Part shown: piece by piece, positions 1-10,915 of the stretch | Position numbering within the stretch: position 1 is the first letter of the stretch | Layout of the letters: every line of letters begins with the position of its first letter | DNA from: Psychrobacillus vulpis | GTDB taxonomy: Bacteria; Bacillota; Bacilli; Bacillales_A; Planococcaceae | Assembly: GCF_006861825.1 (NCBI RefSeq) | Contig: NZ_VDGI01000022.1 | Coordinates: 1 to 53,873, forward strand | DNA: 53,873 nucleotides | Reading direction: 5' to 3' | Made by a program: the position numbers and the translations under genes | The notes under the pieces: generated by a model | The model's database searches: none | Told to the model about the DNA's origin: nothing | What the model saw: the letters and a program-made list of their open reading frames with translations, nothing else

Positions 1-154
1 AAGCTCATTTTGTTTTGCTGGCATCATCATTAAATGATGTCAAAATTGTTTGCTCTCGGACTAACAAAGTTAGTCGTTCAAGCTATATGTCTTAACGTTT
101 TGCATGTTCAGTTTTCAATGTTCATGTTGTCGTCTTGTTTTGGCGACATTTAAT
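1..154 (-). other. Leader of an rRNA operon, upstream of a 16S gene outside the window
   Basis: Read on the minus strand this is the transcribed leader after the rrn promoters. It holds a boxA-like antitermination stretch (ATTGAAAACTGAACA, about 108-125) and a perfect 7-bp hairpin GACTAAC/GTTAGTC (59-75). No 16S sequence is in the window; from the leader I infer that the 16S 5' end lies just left of position 1. B. subtilis also has an rRNA operon directly downstream of lysS. Confidence 0.8.
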
Positions 155-183
155 ATCTTAACAAATCCGTTTATCAATGTCAA
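155..183 (-). promoter_or_regulatory. rrn promoter P2 (SigA)
   Basis: Minus strand: -35 TTGACA at 178-183, 17-nt spacer, -10 TAAGAT at 155-160. It is the promoter nearer the rRNA leader. Confidence 0.85.
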
Positions 184-239
184 CAACTTTTTAAAATTAA
201 TTTTCGAAGAAAATCAGCAGTGAAAATGACAACTTGATA

Positions 240-268
240 ACTATACCACCCTATCAATAGAATGGCAA
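240..268 (-). promoter_or_regulatory. rrn promoter P1 (SigA)
   Basis: Minus strand: -35 TTGCCA at 263-268, 17-nt spacer, -10 TATAGT at 240-245, 85 bp upstream of P2. Tandem P1/P2 promoters are usual for Bacillus rrn operons. Confidence 0.75.
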
Positions 269-337
269 GTGCATTTCTAAAAAAACTTTAAAAGATTAAT
301 CAACTTATCTACATACACAAGATATGGATGTTTTATA

Positions 338-372
338 AAGAAAGAGCTACTACAAATAGTAGTAACTCTCTC
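338..372 (-). terminator. Terminator after lysS
   Basis: The minus strand folds GAG(T)TACTAC-loop-GTAGTAGCTC and continues CTTTCTTTAT. The U tract is interrupted, so the site is probably of moderate strength. It separates lysS from the rrn promoters. Confidence 0.65.
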
Positions 373-430
373 CTTCAGTTTATCTCAAGTAACTTTAAAT
401 TCCTTAACATTCATAATTCTTTCAACTAAA

Positions 431-1948
<1,518 letters not shown>

Positions 1949-2068
1949 TTACTCAATTCCGCAAGTATCATTTTCTACATTGAACTTATTGTACACAATT
2001 TCCGTACACCATTCATCTTTTTCTTACATCAAATTCTTTTTCATTATTCAGATTATCTATTGAAATGG

Positions 2069-2095
2069 AAAAAGCCATCACATGAAGTGACAGCT
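2069..2095 (-). terminator. Terminator after dusB
   Basis: Minus-strand hairpin AGCTGTCAC-TTCAT-GTGATGGCT (9 bp, two G-U pairs) followed by TTTTT. It closes the folate/dusB operon before lysS. Confidence 0.8.
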
Positions 2096-2107
2096 CTCGT
2101 TCATGTA

Positions 2108-3139
2108 TTAAACAAGAATTAAATCAGAATCTTTATATTCTTTCGACGCTTCTTCTGCAAAGTAACGTAAATAGTCTACAAGCTCTTGCGCAGATTCTGT
2201 TTGGTTAATCACATTTCTCGCTATTCCATTTCCGCGAATACCTTTTAAGTACCACGCAGCATGTTTACGCATTTCTCTTACTGCAATTCCTTCGCCCTTT
2301 AATGCAGTTAGTCGATCAAAGTGTAATAAACACACATCAATTTTTTCTTGTACGGTTGGTTCTGGTTTAAGTTCACCATTTTCTAAATATTCGACTGTAC
2401 GATAAATCATCCAAGGATCACCAAGTGCTGCACGACCAATCATTACTCCATCTACACCTGTTTCATCCAACATACGTTTTGCATCTTGTGGAGTTTGAAC
2501 GTCGCCATTTCCGATTACAGGAATATTAACCGCTTCTTTTACTTGACGTATTAAATCCCAATTTGCGTGACCCTCATACATTTGTAATCGAGTACGTCCA
2601 TGAACTGCCACGGCTGCTCCACCTGCACGTTCTACCGCACGAGCATTATCTACTACATAGATATGGTCATCGTCCCAACCTGTACGCATTTTCACACTTA
2701 CCGGCTTTTTCACATTATCAACTACAGCTGCAACCATTTCATAAATCTTGCTTGGATCTAGCAACCACCTTGCTCCAGCCTCGCACTTGATGATTTTATT
2801 AACAGGACATCCCATGTTAATATCAATAATATCTGCTGATGTATGCTGATCTACATACTTAGCAGCTGCAACAAGCGTTTCTTTTTCACCGCCGAAAATT
2901 TGAAGAGAAAGTGGATTTTCACGCTCATCAATGTAAAGCATGCTTAAAGTTTTTTCGTTTTTATAGACGATTCCTTTATCACTTATCATTTCAGCGTAAA
3001 CAAGCCCTGCTCCAAATTCTTTTACAGTTAGTCGAAATGCAGAGTTACAAATACCAGCCATTGGTGCTAGGACAACTCTATTATCCATCTCGATATCGCC
3101 AATTTTAAATGGCTTTGTTGATGCATTTGTCATAATCAT
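2108..3139 (-). CDS. dusB: tRNA-dihydrouridine synthase, DusB type
   Basis: FMN enzyme that reduces specific uridines in tRNA to dihydrouridine using NADPH. The TIM-barrel start NRVVLAPMAGICNSAFR, the catalytic-cysteine motif NMGCPVNK (Cys near residue 109), a phosphate-binding GRAALGDPWM stretch and the C-terminal helical domain are all present in 343 aa. It is the B. subtilis yacF/dus1 gene in its usual place after the XRE-type regulator. The first ATG (3139) forms an ATGA overlap with the upstream stop; a second in-frame ATG at 3133 is better spaced from AGGTGA, so the protein may be two residues shorter. Confidence 0.95.
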   Translation of the reverse strand: MIMTNASTKPFKIGDIEMDNRVVLAPMAGICNSAFRLTVKEFGAGLVYAEMISDKGIVYKNEKTLSMLYIDERENPLSLQIFGGEKETLVAAAKYVDQHTSADIIDINMGCPVNKIIKCEAGARWLLDPSKIYEMVAAVVDNVKKPVSVKMRTGWDDDHIYVVDNARAVERAGGAAVAVHGRTRLQMYEGHANWDLIRQVKEAVNIPVIGNGDVQTPQDAKRMLDETGVDGVMIGRAALGDPWMIYRTVEYLENGELKPEPTVQEKIDVCLLHFDRLTALKGEGIAVREMRKHAAWYLKGIRGNGIARNVINQTESAQELVDYLRYFAEEASKEYKDSDLILV

Positions 3140-3354
3140 TCACCTGCCTTTGCTTCTCCTTTTAATTCTTCTAGCTTTATATCAAGTAAAGACGCAATTT
3201 TTTCTAATTGCCTCTCACTCGGAACTCTTTTTCCTTGTTCTATTTGACCAAGCATTGACACAGACATTTCCATTTCTTTTGCAAGTTCCACTTGCTTTAT
3301 CATTTTTAATCTTCGAAATGCACGAATGCGTCGACCCCATCGAATGTTTTCCAT
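3136..3354 (-). CDS. yazB: Small XRE-family helix-turn-helix protein (YazB)
   Basis: A 72-aa protein that is essentially one Cro/C1-type HTH (about residues 8-65). The recognition region QVELAKEMEMSVSMLGQIEQGKR is typical. It keeps its B. subtilis position at the end of the folate operon, overlapping the folK 3' end by about 49 bp and the dusB start by 4 bp, so it is translated from the operon mRNA. Its DNA target is unknown to me; local autoregulation is a guess. The ATG at 3354 is the only good start. Confidence 0.9.
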   Translation of the reverse strand: MENIRWGRRIRAFRRLKMIKQVELAKEMEMSVSMLGQIEQGKRVPSERQLEKIASLLDIKLEELKGEAKAGE

Positions 3355-3824
3355 ATACGGACGCCTTCTTTCTGAGCACGCGCAAACTTCAATAAAGAAT
3401 GATTTGTCCCAGGCTCAACTAAATTTGGATTTAGTTCCACAAGGGGTATTAGCACAAAGCCTCTCTCCATCATCCTTGGATGTGGGATGATAAGATTCTC
3501 TGTTTTCATATTCTCTTCATTATACAACAAAATGTCAAGGTCTACAGTCCGGGGACCCCAACGAATCTCGCGAGTACGACCGAGTTCTTCTTCAATTTCG
3601 TTGCATCTCATTAATAATTCATGAGGTGTGAGTTGCGTCTTCAACTCTACTACAATATTTAAGAATGCAGCCTGGTCTACATAACCAACAGGATCTGTTT
3701 CATAAACAGATGATGCTCGATTTACATCAATACCCAAAGTATCATTTAATAAATTTACAGACTGCACGAGATAATCAAATCGATTTCCAATATTGGAACC
3801 TATTGATATATACGCAATATTCAT
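3306..3824 (-). CDS. folK: 2-amino-4-hydroxy-6-hydroxymethyldihydropteridine pyrophosphokinase
   Basis: Transfers pyrophosphate from ATP to 6-hydroxymethyl-dihydropterin, the step before dihydropteroate synthase. 172 aa from the ATG at 3824, giving MNIAYISIGSNIGNR. The reading frame is open upstream, but that ATG forms an ATGA overlap with the folB stop and has GAGAGG upstream. The family signature RWGPRTVDLDILLY (about 83-96) carries the Mg/ATP-binding aspartates, and IPHPRMMERGFVLIPL follows. The 3' end is overlapped by the HTH gene. Confidence 0.96.
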   Translation of the reverse strand: MNIAYISIGSNIGNRFDYLVQSVNLLNDTLGIDVNRASSVYETDPVGYVDQAAFLNIVVELKTQLTPHELLMRCNEIEEELGRTREIRWGPRTVDLDILLYNEENMKTENLIIPHPRMMERGFVLIPLVELNPNLVEPGTNHSLLKFARAQKEGVRIWKTFDGVDAFVHFED

Positions 3825-4186
3825 AATGTACCTCTCGTAATATCTACTGCAACAGAAGCATAATGACCTGCAATTGGTGGATTTGGTTTTATCAACTGAA
3901 CACGACAACCAGTTACTTTTGTTTCATAATCCTTCAAAATCCTTGCGGCAATTTTTTCTGCCACTGCTTCAATTAATAAAAACGGCTTTCCTTCTACTAT
4001 TTCCTTACAAAGCTCAAATACCTCTGCATAGTTAACCGTTGCATCTAAATTATCCGTTTCACCCGCGTTTTTTAAATCGCAAGCTAATGTAATTGTTACA
4101 CGAAAAATTTGACCAAGCTTTGTTTCTTCCGGTAAAGCCCCATGATACCCATAAAACTCTAAATCATTTAAATGTATGTAATCCAT
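3821..4186 (-). CDS. folB: 7,8-dihydroneopterin aldolase
   Basis: Cleaves dihydroneopterin to 6-hydroxymethyl-dihydropterin and glycolaldehyde in folate synthesis. 121 aa, normal for the octameric family. The active-site glutamate is in GYHGALPEE (E20/E21) and the catalytic lysine is in the IKPNPPI stretch near residue 100. It starts 5 nt after the sul stop and its stop overlaps the folK ATG, so translation of these genes is probably coupled. Confidence 0.96.
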   Translation of the reverse strand: MDYIHLNDLEFYGYHGALPEETKLGQIFRVTITLACDLKNAGETDNLDATVNYAEVFELCKEIVEGKPFLLIEAVAEKIAARILKDYETKVTGCRVQLIKPNPPIAGHYASVAVDITRGTL

Positions 4187-4191
4187 AAAAG

Positions 4192-5049
4192 TTAAGCCTC
4201 ACTTTCTCTGTATATTACTTTACCTTTTAGCACATCCATCATTTTCGTCATACGAGTAATCTCTTTTACATCATGCACACGTACCATATGGCAACCAAGC
4301 TGCACACCGTAGCATACCGTTGCACCTGTTCCTTCCATTCTCTCGCTCACAGGAAGATTCAATACATTCCCGATTAGACGTTTACGAGAAGTAGCAAGTA
4401 ATACCGGATAGCCCATATCCACTAAGTCATCTAAATGTTGCATCATCCAAATATTTTGCTCTGTTGTTTTCCCAAAACCAATACCTGGATCTAACCAAAT
4501 TTGAGCATCTCGAACTCCCGCGGCTTTCGCAATTTGAATACTCTCTTCTAAATCTTGTTTAGCTTCCAGCCATAAATCGTTATACTCTTCGTTATCTCTG
4601 TTATGCATTAAAATTATTGGTACTCCAAATTCTACAGCTACTTCTGCTATTTTCGGATCTCTTTTTGCACCCCAAATGTCATTAATAACATGAGCACCTG
4701 CAAGTACTGCCGCTCTAGCAACTTCTGATTTATATGTATCAATGGAAATAACTGCGTTCACCTCTGCACGAATTGCTTTAATAACTGGAACGACTCGTGT
4801 TATTTCCTCTTCATCAGAAATAACTGTGTGACCTGGTCTTGTAGACTCTCCACCTATATCAATAATTTTCGCACCATCTTCAACCATTTGCTTTGCACGC
4901 GCAACCGCTGATTCGATGTTATTAAACTTCCCACCATCCGAAAAAGAATCCGGCGTAACATTTAGTATTCCCATTACAATCGTTTCTTTTTGAAAATCTA
5001 ATGTAACTCCTCCTGCTTCGAAAACTTGAGGATGATATTGTAAATTCAT
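4192..5049 (-). CDS. sul: Dihydropteroate synthase
   Basis: Joins p-aminobenzoate to dihydropterin pyrophosphate; the sulfonamide target (folP in other species). TIM barrel with ILNVTPDSFSDGG near residue 30, IDIGGESTRPG, the DIWGAKRDP loop and the C-terminal SRKRLIGN that binds substrate phosphate. The ATG at 5049 (285 aa) has AAAGGA at good spacing and shares ATGA with the pabC stop; an open extension of nine codons upstream is not needed. Central gene of the folate operon. Confidence 0.96.
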   Translation of the reverse strand: MNLQYHPQVFEAGGVTLDFQKETIVMGILNVTPDSFSDGGKFNNIESAVARAKQMVEDGAKIIDIGGESTRPGHTVISDEEEITRVVPVIKAIRAEVNAVISIDTYKSEVARAAVLAGAHVINDIWGAKRDPKIAEVAVEFGVPIILMHNRDNEEYNDLWLEAKQDLEESIQIAKAAGVRDAQIWLDPGIGFGKTTEQNIWMMQHLDDLVDMGYPVLLATSRKRLIGNVLNLPVSERMEGTGATVCYGVQLGCHMVRVHDVKEITRMTKMMDVLKGKVIYRESEA

Positions 5050-5888
5050 CGTTCCATCCTTTCTTCCCTTATACACTTAACATACGATTCATGTAGCGCA
5101 ACATACACGGGACCTTGATTACCTAAAAATTGTTTTTCATCTATATTTTTAATAGGAACTATCTCTTGAACTGCATTAGTTATAAATACTTCATCTGCAT
5201 CTTCTAATGCATCTTGTAAAAATAAGCCTTCTACCACTTCAATTGAGGAATTATTAATAATCCAATCGCGCGTGACTCCCGCTAATATCCCTGTCTGAAG
5301 TGAAGGAGTATATAATTTTCCGTTTTTTACCCAAAATATATTCGATGTAATTCCTTCAGCAATAAACCCGTCGACAGTTAAAAAGATACCTTCAAGAGAC
5401 GCCAATGATGTAACTTCGAATCGAGCTTGTATATTATTTGCATAATGATGTGATTTATGACGTATACCACTTTCCGGAGAATTTCTTACAGTTTCCAACC
5501 ACACGGCTGATTTTTCAGTTCCTCTTAGATTGGAAGGCAAAGTTTTACGGAATAGAATCACAGTAGGCTTTTCATAACTTGTAGGTTGGAGTCCAATATC
5601 GTGTACACCTGCCGAAATATTTAAACGAAAATACCCGTCTTCATTATTATTCACTTTTGTTAACGCAGTTACTGCAGCTATAATTGTTTCTTTATCGTAT
5701 GGCATTGTTATACGAAAATCTTCTAACGCCTTGGAAAGTCGACTCCAATGTTCTTCCCATAAAAATACTTGCCCATTGTACGTACGAAATGTTTCAAAAA
5801 AACCAAGCCCATACAAAAATCCATGATCGTAAGGAGAAATGGTTAACTCGTCCGCACGGTATAATTCTCCATCTTTCCAAGCATCCAT
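5046..5888 (-). CDS. pabC: Aminodeoxychorismate lyase
   Basis: PLP-dependent fold-type IV enzyme that converts aminodeoxychorismate to p-aminobenzoate and pyruvate. 280 aa. Features seen: SPYDHGFLYGLGFFETFRTY near the N-terminus, a likely PLP lysine in IRHKSHHYANN (about residue 143) and the cofactor-phosphate segment AEGITSNIFW. D-amino-acid transaminases share this fold, but the position between pabA and sul supports PabC. It starts 2 bp after pabA and ends in an ATGA overlap with sul. Confidence 0.94.
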   Translation of the reverse strand: MDAWKDGELYRADELTISPYDHGFLYGLGFFETFRTYNGQVFLWEEHWSRLSKALEDFRITMPYDKETIIAAVTALTKVNNNEDGYFRLNISAGVHDIGLQPTSYEKPTVILFRKTLPSNLRGTEKSAVWLETVRNSPESGIRHKSHHYANNIQARFEVTSLASLEGIFLTVDGFIAEGITSNIFWVKNGKLYTPSLQTGILAGVTRDWIINNSSIEVVEGLFLQDALEDADEVFITNAVQEIVPIKNIDEKQFLGNQGPVYVALHESYVKCIREERMER

Positions 5889-5889
5889 C

Positions 5890-6480
5890 CTAGTTACTCT
5901 CCATCTTTGAAGGGCTGTATGCTTCGATAAAATTTCGAATAAGTTTTTTCCCTTCTTCTGTCATTATCGATTCTGGATGGAATTGTACACCCTCTACAGC
6001 AAATTCTTTATGACGAAGACCCATAATTTCCCCTTCTTCTGTCCAAGAAGTCACTTCAAGACAGTTAGGTAACGACTCTTTCTCTACTAATAAAGAGTGA
6101 TATCTGGTCGCTTGAAAAGGATTTGGCATATTCGTATTTACACCTTTTCCATCATGAAAAACGGGTGATGTTTTCCCATGCATTAGCCTTTCCGCTCGAA
6201 TAACCTTACCTCCAAATGCTTGCCCAATGGATTGGTGCCCTAAACAAACTCCAAAAACCGGAATTTTACCTGCAAAATACGTGATTGTCTCTAGACTGAT
6301 TCCCGCTTCGTTTGGTGTACAAGGACCAGGTGATACGACAATAATATTAGGAGCTAGTTGCTCGATTTCAGAAATCGTTAGTTCATCATTACGAACAACC
6401 TTCACTTCTACACCAAGCTCTCCTATATATTGAACGAGATTGTATGTAAAAGAATCGTAGTTATCAATCATTAAAATCAT
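5890..6480 (-). CDS. pabA: Aminodeoxychorismate/anthranilate synthase glutamine amidotransferase subunit
   Basis: Class I glutaminase supplying ammonia to PabB; in B. subtilis the same subunit also serves anthranilate synthase. 196 aa from the ATG at 6480, giving [18 protein letters not shown]. The nucleophile Cys is in [12 protein letters not shown] (about 78) and the His/Glu of the triad are in VQFHPESI (about 167-169). The start overlaps the pabB stop as ATGA and has AGAAGGAG upstream. Whether it doubles as TrpG cannot be decided here. Confidence 0.95.
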   Translation of the reverse strand: MILMIDNYDSFTYNLVQYIGELGVEVKVVRNDELTISEIEQLAPNIIVVSPGPCTPNEAGISLETITYFAGKIPVFGVCLGHQSIGQAFGGKVIRAERLMHGKTSPVFHDGKGVNTNMPNPFQATRYHSLLVEKESLPNCLEVTSWTEEGEIMGLRHKEFAVEGVQFHPESIMTEEGKKLIRNFIEAYSPSKMESN

Positions 6481-7892
6481 AGACTTACTCCTTCTGCCAT
6501 AGCTTTTGCTTGCCACAGCGCTTTTGCTTTATTTAAGGACTCTGTATATTCTGAGCTTGGAACGGAATCTATCACAATACCAGCTCCAGCTTGTATATGT
6601 GCCATTCCATCTTGAATAAATGCCGTTCGAATAACAATATTCATCTCCAAATCACCTGAAAACCCTAACCAACCAATCGATCCCGTATACAATCCTCTAC
6701 GAACTGGCTCTAACTCCTCAATTATTTCCATTGTTCGAATTTTCGGAGCACCCGTGATTGTTCCACCTGGGAACATTGCCTGTACAATTTTTGTATTTGA
6801 AGTTCCAGGACGGAGTATACCTTTCACATTCGACACAATATGCATGACATGGGAATATCGCTCAATTACCATAAATTCGTCTACTTCAACTGTTCCATAG
6901 GTAGATACTCGACCTAAATCATTTCTTTCTAAGTCTACAAGCATTACGTGTTCTGCACGTTCTTTTTCATTATCAATGAGCTCATTAGCTAATGAGATAT
7001 CTTCTTGGTCACTTTTCCCACGCGGTCTCGTTCCTGCAATTGGACGTGTAGATAATTCTGTTCCTTTTTTCTTTATTAATAGCTCAGGTGATCCTGACAC
7101 AACAGCAAATTCTGGTGAATGGATGTAAGCCATATACGGAGAAGGATTAAAAGCTCGAAGTGCTTCGTACATAGTAATAGGCTCCGCTTCAAGTTTTTTC
7201 GATTGACGAACAGACAGATTCACTTGAAATACATCACCTTGTGCAATATACTCCTGCACTTGACGAACTGCAGATTCGAACTGTGTTGAATTCACGGATA
7301 CATATAGTTCTGCCTGATCTTCAACTACCTCTGTAGCGGTTCCAGGTTGAAATTTTCTTTTTGCGATTCCATTAGCTGCAGCTGTCTTGAATGATTCTTC
7401 TAGATCAGTCAAATCTACATTACTAGTAGAAAGCTTCATGAATGTTACAGTTTCGGTCTTAACATCTAAGACAGTCCAGAAATCAAAGACATAAAAATAA
7501 ATATCTGGAACCTGTAAATCATCTGCTGCCAAAGTCGGTAATACCTCTATTTTCCGAGCATAATCATAGCTAATAAAACCAACCGCTCCACCTTGGAAAT
7601 CTGGTAGGTTTTCCTGATAAGGAAGCTTGTACGAATCAACGAGCTTTTCTAATTCATAAAGCGCATCTCCTGAGCGTACTTCATCTTTCCCATTTCTCCA
7701 TTTTATATGCAAACCAGCATCTACTGATTTTGTTATAGCAAAAGGATTCCAAGCCGCAACGCATAATTGACCGCCTCTTCCGCTCTCTAAAAATAAATGA
7801 TGCGTCTCTTCTGTTGTTATTTCTTTATATGCGTAAAAAAAAGCTTCCTTTGACATGTTAAATGTGTGAGTCTGTAATTTTAGTGAATCCAC
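6477..7892 (-). CDS. pabB: Aminodeoxychorismate synthase component I
   Basis: Aminates chorismate to 4-amino-4-deoxychorismate with PabA, the first committed step to p-aminobenzoate. 471 aa with the chorismate-binding C-terminal domain: [34 protein letters not shown], a [12 protein letters not shown] stretch and the final [10 protein letters not shown] motif. The start is GTG at 7892 with GGGGGA ten bases upstream; no ATG nearby has a ribosome site. First gene of the folate operon, 104 bp from the end of cysK. TrpE is the only close alternative and the neighbours argue against it. Confidence 0.94.
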   Translation of the reverse strand: MDSLKLQTHTFNMSKEAFFYAYKEITTEETHHLFLESGRGGQLCVAAWNPFAITKSVDAGLHIKWRNGKDEVRSGDALYELEKLVDSYKLPYQENLPDFQGGAVGFISYDYARKIEVLPTLAADDLQVPDIYFYVFDFWTVLDVKTETVTFMKLSTSNVDLTDLEESFKTAAANGIAKRKFQPGTATEVVEDQAELYVSVNSTQFESAVRQVQEYIAQGDVFQVNLSVRQSKKLEAEPITMYEALRAFNPSPYMAYIHSPEFAVVSGSPELLIKKKGTELSTRPIAGTRPRGKSDQEDISLANELIDNEKERAEHVMLVDLERNDLGRVSTYGTVEVDEFMVIERYSHVMHIVSNVKGILRPGTSNTKIVQAMFPGGTITGAPKIRTMEIIEELEPVRRGLYTGSIGWLGFSGDLEMNIVIRTAFIQDGMAHIQAGAGIVIDSVPSSEYTESLNKAKALWQAKAMAEGVSL

Positions 7893-7956
7893 TTTTTCAA
7901 ATCCCCCTAAAAACGATTTGCCTTCATCTTAACTTGAAACACCTACTTTTCGCCAC

Positions 7957-7986
7957 AAAAAAAGAGAAAGCAAATTAGCTTTCTCT
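7957..7986 (-). terminator. Terminator after cysK
   Basis: Minus-strand perfect 9-bp stem AGAGAAAGC/GCTTTCTCT with a 6-nt loop, followed by seven T. It separates cysK from pabB. Confidence 0.9.
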
Positions 7987-7997
7987 CTAGTTTTTCA

Positions 7998-8921
7998 TTA
8001 ATCTTCAAATTGGTAAAGTGGAGTACTTAAATAACGTTCTCCATTATCAGGAACAATCGCCACTACTTTTTTCCCTTTTCCAAGTTCTTTTGCAAGCTGA
8101 ATTGCTGCATAAATTGCAGCACCTGCGGAAACACCACCAAGAATACCTTCTAATTTTGCAACTTCTCGAGATGTAGCATATGCATCTTCATTCGATACTT
8201 GAATAATAGAATGATACAATTCTGTATCCAATACTTTCGGAACAAATCCAGCACCAATACCTTGAATTTTATGTGGTCCTGGTTTACCACCAGATAGCAC
8301 GTTCGAATCTTTTGGTTCAACAGCTACAATCTTGATATCCGGAAATTTTTCTTTTAGTACACTACCTGCACCAGTAATTGTCCCACCAGTTCCAATTCCC
8401 GCCACAAAACCGTGTAATTCATCAAATGCTTCTGCAAGTTCTGGTCCTGTTGTCAGACGATGAATCTCTGGGTTTGCTTCATTGTTGAATTGTTGTGGCA
8501 TAAACCATCCGTTTTCGTTTGAAAGTTCTTCCGCTTTCGCAATAGCACCTTTCATACCATCTGCACCGGGTGTTAATACTAAATCAGCACCATACGCACG
8601 AAGTAAGTTTCTACGCTCTAAACTCATTGTATCTGGCATGACTAATACTGCATTGAAACCTTTTGCTGCAGCAATCATTGCAAGCCCAATACCTGTGTTT
8701 CCACTTGTTGGTTCAATAATCGTGCTACCTTCTTTTAACTTACCTTCTTTTTCTGCCGCTTCGATCATCGCAAGAGCAATACGATCTTTTACACTGCTGC
8801 CGGGGTTGAAGTATTCTAATTTCACATATACTTCAGCGTCTTCAGGATTCGATATTCTGTTTAATTTCACCACAGGTGTTTTACCTATTAACTCTACTAC
8901 CGATTGCGCTAACTTCGCCAT
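7998..8921 (-). CDS. cysK: Cysteine synthase (O-acetylserine sulfhydrylase)
   Basis: Makes cysteine from O-acetylserine and sulfide with PLP. 307 aa. Schiff-base Lys in [14 protein letters not shown] (about 43), substrate loop TSGNTGIG (about 70), PLP-phosphate loop [12 protein letters not shown]. An ATG 17 codons upstream is open, but it lies on the -10 box of the cysK promoter and lacks a ribosome site; the ATG at 8921 has GGGAG upstream and matches the family N-terminus ([10 protein letters not shown]). It is monocistronic, with its own promoter and terminator. Confidence 0.96.
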   Translation of the reverse strand: MAKLAQSVVELIGKTPVVKLNRISNPEDAEVYVKLEYFNPGSSVKDRIALAMIEAAEKEGKLKEGSTIIEPTSGNTGIGLAMIAAAKGFNAVLVMPDTMSLERRNLLRAYGADLVLTPGADGMKGAIAKAEELSNENGWFMPQQFNNEANPEIHRLTTGPELAEAFDELHGFVAGIGTGGTITGAGSVLKEKFPDIKIVAVEPKDSNVLSGGKPGPHKIQGIGAGFVPKVLDTELYHSIIQVSNEDAYATSREVAKLEGILGGVSAGAAIYAAIQLAKELGKGKKVVAIVPDNGERYLSTPLYQFED

Positions 8922-8967
8922 TGTCCCACTCCCAATCCCTACTAATTTAATAGGTTTTATTTCCTTA

Positions 8968-8997
8968 ATCATACCAACGAAAAAGAATACATGTCAA
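8968..8997 (-). promoter_or_regulatory. cysK promoter (SigA)
   Basis: Minus strand: -35 TTGACA (8992-8997), 18-nt spacer, -10 TATGAT (8968-8973). The leader to the ATG is about 40 nt. In B. subtilis cysK is controlled by CymR; I cannot identify its operator here with confidence. Confidence 0.75.
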
Positions 8998-9077
8998 TAA
9001 AATTACATTCGAACAATTAAGAAAATCGCAAATGATTTTTTCTGCTGCGAGGAAAGTTTATATTTTCTTAACTGTAA

Positions 9078-9107
9078 GAAAAGCGTACCCTCTAGGATAC
9101 GCTTTTT
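9078..9107. terminator. Terminator between cysK promoter region and the foldase gene
   Basis: Inverted repeat AAAGCGTA...TACGCTTT with T runs on both strands. It serves the minus-strand foldase gene and could also stop plus-strand transcription. Confidence 0.8.
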
Positions 9108-9123
9108 TAATAGAATATATAAA

Positions 9124-10050
9124 TCATTTTTCACTATACGACCAATTGGCTTTAAACTCCTGCCAAAATGCTTCTTCAGTAACTGATTGTGGAAGCTGAT
9201 CTAGTGCAAGTTCCCGATGAATATGGTCCTTCACATCTGAAAAAGAGAATGACTCGCCTTCAAAAATACTCACTACTTGTACAACCGCAAACCTGCCGTC
9301 CTCTAAGCCAATAACATTACTCCACTTACCAACATCTATTTTCGGTAATCGGGAGGCAATAGCCGAGTCTACAGATTCTGTATCTTTAGAAACATATCCA
9401 ATGTCCCCTCCTAAACTTGCAGAGCTCGGGTCTTTGGATCGTTCTCTTGCAAGCCCCTCAAAAGACGAACCGCTTTCAAGTTCTTTCACAACTTCCTTTC
9501 CTTCATCCTCCGAAGACACATATATTGCTCTTGTACGGTAGGAGGTAGGAATATTATATAGGTTTTTATTATTCTCATAAAATGCTTTGATGGCATCCTC
9601 TTTTACAACAATATCCTTTGATAAAACCTTTTCTAAAATTAAGCGTGATCGAATTTTCATTCGCATTGTCTCATCATCAAACTTTTGAAATGATGTATCT
9701 GTTCCTTCCTGTGTAGAACGAATAAGTGCAAGCTCCAAATCTATTTCTTGGTTCGTTACTTTTATATTATTTTTTTTAGCAGCAGCTTCCATTACTTCTG
9801 CGTTTACTAAATCGAGTAATACTTCTTTACCATACATCGATTCCATGGAAGCTATCCACTGTTCCTTTGTAATAGCTTTCCCATCAACAGAGGCGACTTC
9901 TTCCGTTGCACTTACTTTCTCGTTTGGTATTAACCAAGCAATAAACCATAGTAAATTGCCAAGTAAAAGAGCACCGATGATGAGCAGTACTGGTTTAGTT
10001 TTTAAATGTCGTTTTTGTTGAGGATTAAAGTTATCACGCGTTGATTTCAT
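9124..10050 (-). CDS. yacD: PrsA/parvulin-like peptidyl-prolyl isomerase, membrane anchored (YacD family)
   Basis: Predicted extracytoplasmic folding factor, about 308 aa. After a basic N-terminus, one hydrophobic segment ([19 protein letters not shown], about 21-40) anchors it; no lipobox Cys is seen, unlike PrsA. A SurA/PrsA-type N-terminal helical domain is followed by a parvulin-like region (about 148-250: [18 protein letters not shown]). B. subtilis yacD lies in the same place. The ATG at 10050 overlaps the hslO stop region by 17 bp; the frame opens at 10071, but that ATG has no ribosome site. Isomerase activity is inferred. Confidence 0.85.
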   Translation of the reverse strand: MKSTRDNFNPQQKRHLKTKPVLLIIGALLLGNLLWFIAWLIPNEKVSATEEVASVDGKAITKEQWIASMESMYGKEVLLDLVNAEVMEAAAKKNNIKVTNQEIDLELALIRSTQEGTDTSFQKFDDETMRMKIRSRLILEKVLSKDIVVKEDAIKAFYENNKNLYNIPTSYRTRAIYVSSEDEGKEVVKELESGSSFEGLARERSKDPSSASLGGDIGYVSKDTESVDSAIASRLPKIDVGKWSNVIGLEDGRFAVVQVVSIFEGESFSFSDVKDHIHRELALDQLPQSVTEEAFWQEFKANWSYSEK

Positions 10051-10915
10051 CAATAAACGACTCCAATTCATCTACTGAGTACTGATACATCTCCATACAG
10101 AAATGGCAATGTGCTTCTGCACCTCCATCTTGCTCAATCATTTCTCGGATTTCGCTTTCACCTAAACTAATAATCGCACTTCCAAATCGTTCTTTTGAGC
10201 AATTACATTCAAACGAAACAGGAGTAGAGTCCAAAATTTGAACATTGTCTTTTCCTAAAATTTCATAAAGTAATTCTTCAGGAGTTAGTCCTTTTTCAAT
10301 CATAGTAGAAACTGGCTCCATTTTGTTTAAATGTTCTTCAATAACTGTGATCGTTTCATCATCCGTACCAGGCATTAGTTGGATAATGAATCCACCTGCT
10401 GCTAAAATTGTATTATCTGGATTTACTAAGACTCCTAGTCCAACAGAAGATGGTACTTGTTCAGATACAGCAAAATAATAAGTAAAATCTTCTGCAATCT
10501 CACCTGAAACAATTGGTACTTGACCTGTAAAGAAATCTCTCAAACCAAGATCTTTCACAATAGTTAATGCCCCTTCTGTACCTACAGCACGTCGAACATC
10601 TAGTTTTCCGACCTCATTTAAATCAAAGTGTGTCTGTGGATTCGTAACATATCCACGAACCTCTCCTTTTGCATTACTATCTATAATCATCGGACCAATT
10701 GGGCCTTGTCCTTCTACTTTAACTGTAAGCTTGTCCTCCCCTTTTAACATGGCACCCATCATAACCGCAGCAGTCATAGATCTTCCAAGTGCCGCAGAAG
10801 CAGTTGGCCATGTCCCGTGACGACGTTGTGCTTCTCCAACAGTATTAGTTGTTCGAACAGCAAATGCACGAACACTTCCTTCAAAAGCTAAAGCTCTCAC
10901 TAAATAATCATTCAT
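10034..10915 (-). CDS. hslO: Redox-regulated chaperone Hsp33
   Basis: Holdase activated by oxidation, protecting proteins in oxidative and heat stress. 293 aa with the N-terminal core ([23 protein letters not shown]) and a C-terminal zinc-cysteine redox switch: CNC (about 236-238) and CHFC (about 268-271). All four cysteines are present, so the switch should work. Its ATG directly follows the coaX stop, so the two are co-transcribed. Confidence 0.96.
   Translation of the reverse strand: MNDYLVRALAFEGSVRAFAVRTTNTVGEAQRRHGTWPTASAALGRSMTAAVMMGAMLKGEDKLTVKVEGQGPIGPMIIDSNAKGEVRGYVTNPQTHFDLNEVGKLDVRRAVGTEGALTIVKDLGLRDFFTGQVPIVSGEIAEDFTYYFAVSEQVPSSVGLGVLVNPDNTILAAGGFIIQLMPGTDDETITVIEEHLNKMEPVSTMIEKGLTPEELLYEILGKDNVQILDSTPVSFECNCSKERFGSAIISLGESEIREMIEQDGGAEAHCHFCMEMYQYSVDELESFIDEINA

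Noticed and set aside
8922-8972. Longer CysK starting at 8972
   Set aside because: That ATG falls on the -10 box of the cysK promoter and has no ribosome site.
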